From positions 1 to 7,658 of the forward strand of contig JALGWB010000093.1 in assembly GCA_025774405.1 (NCBI GenBank): 7,658 bases of DNA, given 5' to 3'. Of the stretch, positions 1 through 4,730 are shown one piece after another. The stretch's first letter is position 1. Every line of letters begins with the position of its first letter. Below the pieces are notes generated by a model, which was not told where the DNA came from, searched no databases, and saw only the letters and a program-made list of their open reading frames with translations. A program made the translations under genes and the position numbers. This DNA is from a bacterium. Its GTDB lineage: Bacteria; Arandabacterota; Arandabacteria; Arandabacterales; Arandabacteraceae.

Positions 1-298
1 TGGAAGCATTGATCTCAACCTCCTGCGTGCTATGTCCTATGATGATGCAAGGCAAGCTCTAAAGACAATTCCGGGCGTTGGTGACAAGATAGCTGACTGT
101 GTGTTGCTATTCGCCTATTCAAAATATGAGGCCTTTCCTGTCGATGTCTGGATAAAGCGAGCAATTGAGACAGTCTATTTCAACTCGAACACACTGAGCT
201 TCAAGAGGGTGAGGGAGTTCGGACAAAGGTACTTTGGCAAGTATGCTGGCTATGCGCAGGAATACATCTATTACCACGCACGCCTGTATGGAGTGTAA
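1..298 (+). CDS. ogg: 8-oxoguanine DNA glycosylase, OGG type (3' part only)
   Basis: C-terminal part of a base-excision repair enzyme that removes 8-oxoguanine from DNA and cuts the strand by beta-lyase chemistry. The frame is open to the left edge, so the true start lies outside; about 98 residues are visible. The helix-hairpin-helix reads IPGVGDKIADC, with the catalytic lysine codon at 86-88, followed by PVDVW, with the catalytic aspartate codon at 143-145. Both match the GVGTKVADC...PVDVH arrangement of human OGG1. The ending FGKYAGYAQEYIYYHAR is typical of bacterial OGG proteins and favours OGG over EndoIII, MutY or AlkA, which share only the HhH-GPD fold. There is no room for a [4Fe-4S] C-terminal loop like that of EndoIII. 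The gene stops with TAA two bases before a strong hairpin and faces the ferredoxin gene tail to tail. Family assignment is firm; the exact OGG subfamily cannot be set without the N-terminus. Confidence 0.9.
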   Translation, partial: GSIDLNLLRAMSYDDARQALKTIPGVGDKIADCVLLFAYSKYEAFPVDVWIKRAIETVYFNSNTLSFKRVREFGQRYFGKYAGYAQEYIYYHARLYGV

Positions 299-299
299 A

Positions 300-322
300 G
301 GGCAGGGGATAGACCCCTGCCC
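300..322. terminator. Bidirectional hairpin terminator between convergent genes
   Basis: A perfect 9-bp stem, GGGCAGGGG (300-308) and CCCCTGCCC (314-322), encloses the loop ATAGA. It sits between the stop of the glycosylase (298) and the stop of the ferredoxin (326). The flanks are only mildly U-rich (GAATTATT on the plus side, CTTTAC on the minus side), so it is not a classical long-U-tract terminator. Its position and stem strength make it a likely shared terminator or RNA 3'-end stabiliser. Confidence 0.75.
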
Positions 323-325
323 GAA

Positions 326-511
326 TTATTCAATCTTAATCGCCTCAACCGGACAATCATCGGCTGCCTGCTTGGCGCAATCCTCAGCGCCTGCAGGTAT
401 CTCCTCTACCTTGGCTTTGGCCACGTCGCCGTCCATCTCAAAAACATCAGGACACGTCTGAGTGCACAGTTCGCATCCTGTACAGAGATCAGCATCGACG
501 GTTACCTTCAT
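326..511 (-). CDS. Monocluster [4Fe-4S] ferredoxin
   Basis: Small cytoplasmic one-electron carrier of 61 residues. The N-terminus carries C10-x2-C13-x2-C16 and C20-P21, and the C-terminus C53-P54. This spacing follows the single-cluster ferredoxins of Thermotoga maritima and Desulfovibrio: C10, C13, C16 and C53 should bind one [4Fe-4S] cluster, and C20 with C45 matches the cysteine pair that forms a disulfide in that family. The missing second CxxCxxC motif rules out a two-cluster clostridial type. The protein is very acidic, as is usual for ferredoxins. The ATG has a near-perfect Shine-Dalgarno sequence, AGGAGGTG, five bases upstream. It is the last gene of the minus-strand group, 39 bp after the DHH phosphoesterase, and ends at the shared hairpin. 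Its redox partner is not in the window. Confidence 0.93.
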   Translation of the reverse strand: MKVTVDADLCTGCELCTQTCPDVFEMDGDVAKAKVEEIPAGAEDCAKQAADDCPVEAIKIE

Positions 512-516
512 TTTTT

Positions 517-524
517 CACCTCCT
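517..524 (-). promoter_or_regulatory. Strong ribosome binding site of the ferredoxin gene
   Basis: AGGAGGTG on the minus strand, an almost full match to the anti-Shine-Dalgarno sequence, five bases before the ATG at 511. It is stronger than the sites of the two upstream genes, which would allow the last gene of the operon to be translated at a higher rate. Confidence 0.75.
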
Positions 525-550
525 CCCTTTTGGTTCTATTCAAAGGTTCA

Positions 551-1681
551 CTACCGGCGGCTCTCGCAATCTCCGGGTTCTTTTTTCTCCTCAGTCAGGA
601 GCTTGCTTGGCTCACCTAACTCCTGCTTTCCCATTATTCTGAAGAATGTCTCAATGATCTTGCGTTCCATCTGGTCACGTTCTTCCTCTGTTTTACCACT
701 GCAATCCACCTGACCTCCGGCGATCATGTCATGACCACCAGCAGTGTTGGACGGTCCAACCACGCGTCTGGCAATTGTCCCTGCACGTCCCTTGGTTCGC
801 GAGGTTCTTAGTGAAACCAGAATGGTGTCTTTATACCTGCCAGTACAGAGTGACCAGCTGATCCGCTTAAGGCCAAGCAGCATCTCAGCAACTTCAGCCA
901 CAATGTCGGCATACTCGACTTTACCGAGGCTTGTAGCTATCGCATGTTTGTATGTTTGGGCATTGGCAATTGCTTTTGCCATATAGGCGAAATGCATCCT
1001 GTCTAGCGGTGGGCGCCTAATGCGGGAGAGAATCTTCCAGTTGGTCTTCGGGAAAAGTGCCAGATATGCACGCTTGTCGGCTTCGGAGGCTTCCCGCCCA
1101 AGATCCTGGGTTTCTGAAGCGATTCCGTAGAAGAGAGCAGTTGCAAGGCTCCCCGGGACATCGAGTCCACTGGCAAAGAGATACTCGGTCAGGATTGACG
1201 CACTCGCGCCGTAGTTGGGTCTCACATCGAGAAACGCTGCCCTGGTGGATTTCCGTAAGGGATGGTGGTCAATTACAACTAGAGTCTCGACATCATGTGG
1301 GAGAGAGTTATTGCCGGTCATTGGCTGGGTATCGATCAAAGCCACCGACCTGTATCTTCGAATCACAGCCTCGGTCACCTTGGTTGCATGAATCTTCAAG
1401 AGGCTCAACATTGCCCTGTTCTCAGCCCTGCCGATGATGCCTCCGTACCCAATCCTGGTACGTACCCCGAGGCGTTTAGAAATGATATAGCGCAGGCACG
1501 ATGCTGCCGAGATGGCATCTGGATCAGGATTGTCGTGGGTCAGAATAAGGAGGGAGCGACAGTGACTGACCGTAGCCAGGAGCTCCTCCAACTTTGCCTG
1601 CGAAATGAACGTCGAGGACGCAGGCAAACCTGAGAGATCTGGTGACGCTTTCCTGTTCGTGCGATTGGACTGGCTCTTCAT
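551..1681 (-). CDS. DHH/DHHA1 family phosphoesterase (NrnA-like nanoRNase / pAp phosphatase)
   Basis: Cytoplasmic metal-dependent phosphoesterase of 376 residues from the ATG. DHH motifs appear in order: THDNPDPDA (H49, D51-D55 region), LIDTQP (D117), the signature VVIDHHP (D138-H139-H140), NYGASASILTEY and SETQDLG (D193). A DHHA1 substrate-binding domain follows, with its GGHDMIAGG loop near residues 315-323. This order is that of NrnA-type enzymes, which degrade 2-5 nt RNAs and dephosphorylate pAp, rather than of RecJ, which is larger. It is somewhat longer than typical NrnA (about 310-340 residues), with a polar N-terminal leader of about 30 residues and a charged C-terminal tail. Start choice: a TTG at 1711 lacks a good ribosome site, while the ATG at 1681 has AGGAGG 13 bases upstream. 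It lies 53 bp after an unknown gene and 39 bp before the ferredoxin. Substrate (RNA, pAp or a cyclic dinucleotide product) cannot be read from sequence. Confidence 0.88.
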   Translation of the reverse strand: MKSQSNRTNRKASPDLSGLPASSTFISQAKLEELLATVSHCRSLLILTHDNPDPDAISAASCLRYIISKRLGVRTRIGYGGIIGRAENRAMLSLLKIHATKVTEAVIRRYRSVALIDTQPMTGNNSLPHDVETLVVIDHHPLRKSTRAAFLDVRPNYGASASILTEYLFASGLDVPGSLATALFYGIASETQDLGREASEADKRAYLALFPKTNWKILSRIRRPPLDRMHFAYMAKAIANAQTYKHAIATSLGKVEYADIVAEVAEMLLGLKRISWSLCTGRYKDTILVSLRTSRTKGRAGTIARRVVGPSNTAGGHDMIAGGQVDCSGKTEEERDQMERKIIETFFRIMGKQELGEPSKLLTEEKKEPGDCESRR

Positions 1682-1694
1682 GCCCTTCAGATTG

Positions 1695-1700
1695 CCTCCT
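1695..1700 (-). promoter_or_regulatory. Ribosome binding site that favours the ATG at 1681
   Basis: AGGAGG on the minus strand lies inside the possible TTG-initiated extension, 13 bases before the ATG at 1681. The spacing is long but usable. It argues that the ten extra codons from TTG 1711 are not translated. Confidence 0.5.
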
Positions 1701-1734
1701 GAGTCAGGCAATTCGCGTGGACCGTCAAAGCGGG

Positions 1735-2061
1735 TTAAGTACCGAGTTTTCTGAAATCGATCTCAACCCACTCTTCTCTTTCATCATCCCATTTGTACAG
1801 TGTTACCCGGTGTGTCTTCTCCGTGTCTGAATAAACATATTTCTCGACTGTCTCGCCACCGATTCGCTTCGAAAACTTCACCTGTCGCTCAAGGATGACA
1901 GCCCTGGTGGTGCGCTCAAGCTTCATACGTCCACTGGCACCCGTAAATATGGCTGTCTCGATGGTAGTTCGACGCTCAGGGATTTCATGGGTGGTTCGTT
2001 CCTCGATGCCGAATTTGCGGTCTATCTCCTCGAGCAGGTAGTACCACTTCTCGTCGTTCAA
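1735..2061 (-). CDS. Conserved-looking protein of unknown function, 108 residues
   Basis: I do not recognise a family. The protein is small, highly charged, has no cysteine, no signal peptide and no membrane segment, so it should be soluble and cytoplasmic. The N-terminus NDEKWYYLLEEIDRKFGIEE looks like an amphipathic helix. The rest alternates short polar and hydrophobic runs (ETAIFTGASGRMKLERTTRA, ERQVKF, KYVYSD, HRVTLYKWDD, WVEIDF), suggesting a mainly beta fold. Start choice: a GTG at 2070 directly abuts AGGAGG (2071-2076), leaving no spacer, whereas the TTG at 2061 sits nine bases behind the same site, so TTG is preferred; GTG would add three residues. It is the first gene of the minus-strand group, 53 bp before the DHH phosphoesterase, and faces the divergent control region. 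Co-transcription suggests a nucleic-acid or redox-linked role, but that is only inference. Confidence 0.75.
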   Translation of the reverse strand: MNDEKWYYLLEEIDRKFGIEERTTHEIPERRTTIETAIFTGASGRMKLERTTRAVILERQVKFSKRIGGETVEKYVYSDTEKTHRVTLYKWDDEREEWVEIDFRKLGT

Positions 2062-2273
2062 AGAACTCACCCTCCTTCTGCGGAGAAGCTACCAAACGTT
2101 ACTTTGAATTTCAACAAACTTGCCAAACCCCCTATCTCATTGACGTACCGTTTCGAAGCAATGCATGATAATGCAAAGCGGATGGGTTGACAAGCACATT
2201 TTCGGTTTTGGCTTGACTCATAGCCCAATAGGTGGCAGATTAAGGCGGATTCGGTAAAAGTGGGGTGAGATGA
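2062..2273. promoter_or_regulatory. Divergent intergenic control region
   Basis: These 212 bp lie between two gene groups transcribed away from each other, so both promoters should be here. Plus-strand candidates are TTGACG (2140-2145) with CATGAT (2164-2169) at 18 bp, and TTGACA (2187-2192), which lacks a good -10. A minus-strand candidate is TTGAAA (-35, within 2104-2114) with TAGCTT 17 bp on. Possible operator elements are the odd palindrome TTGAATTTCAA (2104-2114), the palindrome TTCGAA (2152-2157), and a direct repeat AATGCA at 2160-2165 and 2170-2175, exactly 10 bp apart. A weak hairpin with a TGACTCAT loop spans 2208-2228. No known regulator's consensus is matched clearly. Confidence 0.5.
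2071..2076 (-). promoter_or_regulatory. Ribosome binding site that decides a TTG start
   Basis: AGGAGG on the minus strand. A GTG follows with zero spacing, and an in-frame TTG at 2061 follows with nine bases of spacing. Only the TTG is well placed for initiation. Confidence 0.65.
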
Positions 2274-2666
2274 ATGTACAGCGAGAAGGTTATGGAACAT
2301 TTCATGAATCCACGTAACGTCGGTGAGATTGAGGACGCCGACGGTGTCGGTACGGTGGGCAATCCCGTCTGTGGAGACATGATGACCTTCTACATAAGGG
2401 TAAACGACAATCGGATCGAAGATGTCAAATTCAAGACTTTTGGCTGTGGTGCAGCCATTGCGGTATCAAGCATGATTAGTGAGATGGCCAAAGGCAAGAC
2501 CATCGAGGAGGCACTCAAGATCAGCAACAAGGATGTGGCCGCAGAACTCGATGGGCTTCCAGCAAATAAGATGCATTGCTCCAATCTCGGAGCTGATGCG
2601 CTGCATAAGGCGATCGAGAACTATCTTGAGAAAGCCAGGGCTGGTGGGGAGGGTCAGTCAAAATGA
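2274..2666 (+). CDS. nifU: NifU/IscU-type iron-sulfur cluster assembly scaffold
   Basis: Cytoplasmic scaffold of 130 residues on which [2Fe-2S] and [4Fe-4S] clusters are built from iron and persulfide sulfur before transfer to apoproteins. The IscU/NifU_N fold covers nearly the whole chain: YSEKVMEHFMNPRN at the N-terminus, GNPVCGDMM with C33 and the ligand-exchange D35, FKTFGCG with C58, and MHCSNLGADAL with C102. These are the three conserved cluster cysteines plus the conserved aspartate. There is no central ferredoxin-like or C-terminal Nfu domain, so this is the short form rather than full NifU. The loop before C102 reads LPANK, where IscU of the Isc system has LPPVK, the HscA chaperone contact. 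The ATG follows GGGGTGAGATGA. Its TGA overlaps the ATG of the next gene (ATGA), implying coupled translation. No cysteine desulfurase (IscS/NifS) lies in the window; one probably exists elsewhere. Confidence 0.93.
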   Translation: MYSEKVMEHFMNPRNVGEIEDADGVGTVGNPVCGDMMTFYIRVNDNRIEDVKFKTFGCGAAIAVSSMISEMAKGKTIEEALKISNKDVAAELDGLPANKMHCSNLGADALHKAIENYLEKARAGGEGQSK

Positions 2667-2845
2667 AGCCAGATCGAGACACTGCCAGGGAAGGCAAGGG
2701 TTGCCGTGCCTGCCCATTTTGCGATGCGGCAATTGAACCGGTCTATCCCTTCTGCCAGGAATGTGGAAGGAAGCTCAATTTCTGCAATGTATGTGGCAAG
2801 CCTATACCGCCTACGAGGCGGGTTTGCGATGATTGTGAGGCTTGA
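2663..2845 (+). CDS. Small double zinc-ribbon protein
   Basis: A 60-residue protein with nine cysteines, eight of them in four CxxC knuckles: C17/C20 with C31/C34, and C41/C44 with C55/C58. The knuckles CPFC, CQECGRKL, CNVCGKPI and CDDC are those of the zinc-ribbon / double zinc-ribbon (DZR) families, so it should bind two Zn(II), or possibly iron. Basic and proline-rich linkers join the knuckles; there is no other domain, signal or membrane segment. Such stand-alone ribbons usually mediate protein or nucleic-acid contacts, but the function of this one is unknown. Its ATG overlaps the stop of the scaffold gene in an ATGA arrangement, so its translation is likely coupled. That placement hints that it may be a partner or recipient of the scaffold, for example a metal-binding adaptor, though this is inference. 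The start is supported by the overlap, since no independent Shine-Dalgarno site is needed. Confidence 0.85.
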   Translation: MKPDRDTAREGKGCRACPFCDAAIEPVYPFCQECGRKLNFCNVCGKPIPPTRRVCDDCEA

Positions 2846-2861
2846 AGTAGGTGGATCGATC

Positions 2862-2897
2862 ATGGTGGCCATGTCCTGGCTCCACTTAGAGGCATGA
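2862..2897 (+). other. Possible 11-codon translated leader before the TusA-like gene
   Basis: ATG at 2862 follows AGGTGG (2849-2854) with seven bases of spacing, the best ribosome site in this gap. It opens an 11-codon frame, MVAMSWLHLEA, whose TGA (2895-2897) overlaps the ATG of the TusA-like gene (2894). That gene has only AGAGG placed one base before its own ATG. The arrangement could deliver ribosomes by termination-reinitiation. It may equally be chance, as the peptide has no recognisable feature. Confidence 0.25.
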
Positions 2898-3145
2898 CTG
2901 AGATACCCACCTCGAGCGTGGACCTTACGGGTCTTCCATGTCTCCATCTTGTCATAGAGCCAGGCAAGGTTCTGGGGCACCTTCGCAGTGAGACTTTTGA
3001 GGTCGCAGTTGAAAGGCATCAGGTTGATGACGTCATCGCCTGGTCGAGAGCCGTGGCATGTGAGGTTACCGAGGTCGAATTGGGTGAACCAACTCGCATT
3101 GTAATCAGAAAGTCTCGCAATGAACCGAAAGATCCTAGTCGGTAA
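2894..3145 (+). CDS. TusA/SirA-like protein with a degenerate CPxP motif
   Basis: An 83-residue protein that follows the TusA (SirA/YeeD) pattern end to end. It has an N-terminal strand reading D10-x2-G13-L14-x-C16, a helix (HLVIEPGKVLGHL), a strand (ETFEVAVER), a second helix (QVDDVIAWSRAVACE) and a final strand pair (VTEVELG, RIVIRKS). TusA proteins carry sulfur as a persulfide on the cysteine of C-P-x-P, delivering it to tRNA thiolation, molybdenum cofactor or sulfur oxidation. Here the cysteine is kept at C16, but both prolines are leucine (C-L-H-L). Length and the D-x2-G-L-x-C spacing match the family. A second cysteine is at C56. It lies 48 bp after the zinc-ribbon gene and overlaps the amidohydrolase start by 26 bp. 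Persulfide transfer is an inference; a non-catalytic or altered role is possible. The family call rests on pattern reading without an alignment search. Confidence 0.68.
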   Translation: MTEIPTSSVDLTGLPCLHLVIEPGKVLGHLRSETFEVAVERHQVDDVIAWSRAVACEVTEVELGEPTRIVIRKSRNEPKDPSR

Positions 3146-4655
3146 AGTCTACCTTGGGTCGGGGAAGCTCCTCAGCCGGGGGCATGTTGTCATCCAAGAC
3201 GAAAAAATCGTCCACGTTGGGCTCGGTGATCTCTCAGATGAGCAGGATGCTGAGGTGATAGATCTCAACGGAAAGCTCATCCTGCCAGGGCTTGCTGATT
3301 GTCATCTTCATCTTGTCGCCTATGCACTATCACGTCGAAGGCTCGATCTCAGCGACGTGACTTCACTTGAAGATGCTCTTGCCCTGATCAGGAAGTACGT
3401 AGCCAGGCTTGGTTCCGGAGAATGGCTGCTTGGAAGAGGTTGGGACAAGCAACGCCTGCGACTTGACCACTTTCCCGATAGATGGATGTTGGATAGGGTC
3501 GCACCTGACAATCCAGTTGCACTTGATAGTCATGACGGGCACCTCGTGTGGGTGAATACTGCTGCCCTGGCAAGGCTAGGATTGACGGGGAAACTGCCAC
3601 GGATTGAAGGTGGCAGGATCGAGACCGATGCCCGGGGAGTACCAAAGGGCATATTCATGGAGAAGGCTGTAGCTCTTGTCCGTCATGGGATTGAGGCTGA
3701 GCAGCACGAAGGCATACTCGATGCCATCTCTGATGCCTCTCAACAGCTCTTGAGGCATGGCATCACATCGGTCCATACCATTGAGAATCATCATCAGGCA
3801 CGCTATCTCGATGAAGCAATAAGACGCGGGAAACTGCCTCTGAGGCTTTTTAGGATGGAGGAGGTTGGTTCCGTCGCCGATGTTGAGAATATCAATCCCT
3901 CGACGCAGTGCGTAAAGCTTTACGCTGACGGTGCCCTCGGCTCACAAACCGCTTACATGTTCGAGCCGTATGCTGGTGATCCCAACAACGTTGGGATTAA
4001 GTCAACAGACAGAGTAACGATCGAGGAAATCGCACTGGCGGCTGCCCGAAAGGGGCTTGCAGTCGCCGTCCATGCGATAGGCGATCGTGCAAACAGTGAG
4101 GTACTTGATGCATATGAGGTGGTACGCAAGCAATTTCCCCTGGCAAACCTGAGAATGGAGCATGCCCAGGTATTACGGGAAGCAGATATTGAGCGATTTG
4201 CGAGGCTGGAGATCATTGCGTCGATGCAACCGATCCATGTGGTAAGTGATATGGACATAGCCGGCCGCTATTGGGGCCAGCGCTGTCAGTTCGCCTATGC
4301 ATGGCGCAGCCTGTATGAGGCTGGGGTGAAACTTGCCTTCGGTTCCGATGCGCCAATTGAGGAACCTGATCCCCTCAAGGGTATTCATGCTGCCGTAACG
4401 CGTCGAAAGCCTGATGGTACAGTGCCATGGTATCCTCAACAATGCCTTCCTGTAAGTCAGGCCATCGATTGCTATACAGCTGGGGCAGCACTGGCTTCCA
4501 GTGATGCCGCTTCAGGATCGATCACTCCTGGCAAGAGAGCGGATCTTACTGTACTGCAAGACGACATAGTCAATAGCAATGATTCCGACATTGTACTCCA
4601 GACTTCAGTCCGGATGACAGTTGTAGGGGGGCAGGTGCTCTATGATGCCTCATAG
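3120..4655 (+). CDS. YtcJ-type metal-dependent amidohydrolase (Amidohydro_3)
   Basis: A 511-residue TIM-barrel hydrolase flanked by the small beta-sandwich formed from both ends (residues 1-58 and about 455-511). Metal and catalytic motifs are in order: DCHLHL (H62, H64), VKLYADGALGS (K266, D270), AVHAIGDRAN (H318), RMEHAQ (H348) and FGSDAPIEEPDPL (D410). LLGRGWDK and SHDGHLVWVNTAAL are also characteristic of the YtcJ group. There is no signal peptide, so it should be cytoplasmic. Family members hydrolyse C-N bonds in amides, N-acyl compounds or cyclic ureas, but the physiological substrate of most, including this one, is unknown. The ATG at 3120 lies inside the end of the TusA-like gene, out of frame, with weak AGAAAG upstream, so translation is probably coupled. 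The length is normal and no catalytic residue is missing. Its link to the upstream sulfur-related genes is unclear. Confidence 0.9.
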   Translation: MNRKILVGKVYLGSGKLLSRGHVVIQDEKIVHVGLGDLSDEQDAEVIDLNGKLILPGLADCHLHLVAYALSRRRLDLSDVTSLEDALALIRKYVARLGSGEWLLGRGWDKQRLRLDHFPDRWMLDRVAPDNPVALDSHDGHLVWVNTAALARLGLTGKLPRIEGGRIETDARGVPKGIFMEKAVALVRHGIEAEQHEGILDAISDASQQLLRHGITSVHTIENHHQARYLDEAIRRGKLPLRLFRMEEVGSVADVENINPSTQCVKLYADGALGSQTAYMFEPYAGDPNNVGIKSTDRVTIEEIALAAARKGLAVAVHAIGDRANSEVLDAYEVVRKQFPLANLRMEHAQVLREADIERFARLEIIASMQPIHVVSDMDIAGRYWGQRCQFAYAWRSLYEAGVKLAFGSDAPIEEPDPLKGIHAAVTRRKPDGTVPWYPQQCLPVSQAIDCYTAGAALASSDAASGSITPGKRADLTVLQDDIVNSNDSDIVLQTSVRMTVVGGQVLYDAS

Positions 4656-4705
4656 TGACTGCCTCTTGAAGGCGTATTGACTCTACAGCGATAACCTGTT
4701 GATCG

Positions 4706-4730
4706 AAAAGCCTGCATCCACTTCGGCAGG
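4706..4730 (-). terminator. Weak hairpin terminator after the T9SS-type secreted protein gene
   Basis: On the minus strand, immediately after the TGA at 4731, CCTGC (from 4726-4730) can pair with GCAGG (from 4711-4715) across a 10-base loop, followed by CTTTTC. The stem is only 5 bp, so strength is doubtful. GTGAC-TGCC (4655-4663) and GGCA-G-GTCAC (4725-4734) can also pair around the whole gap, with one bulged base, which might serve the plus-strand operon that converges here. Confidence 0.4.

Noticed and set aside
1057..1633. Plus-strand open frames opposite the DHH gene
   Set aside because: They are antisense to a clearly motif-bearing gene, and their translations are rich in R, H, S and W with no domain pattern.
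1682..1711. TTG at 1711 as start of the DHH phosphoesterase
   Set aside because: It has no good ribosome site, and the AGGAGG at 1695-1700 lies inside the extension and serves the ATG at 1681 better.
2062..2070. GTG at 2070 as start of the unknown protein
   Set aside because: AGGAGG abuts the GTG with no spacer, while the in-frame TTG at 2061 has nine bases of spacing.
2187..2218. TTGACA and TTGACT as a pair of -35 boxes
   Set aside because: No acceptable -10 lies 16-18 bp after the first, and only a 3 of 6 match follows the second.
2067..2300. Minus-strand open frame across the divergent region (77 codons)
   Set aside because: It runs over the scaffold start and the control region, has no recognisable domain and no convincing ribosome site.
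4655..4673. Intrinsic terminator formed by GCCT-CTTGA-AGGC after the amidohydrolase
   Set aside because: The stem is only 4 bp and is followed by GTATTGAC, not a U-tract.
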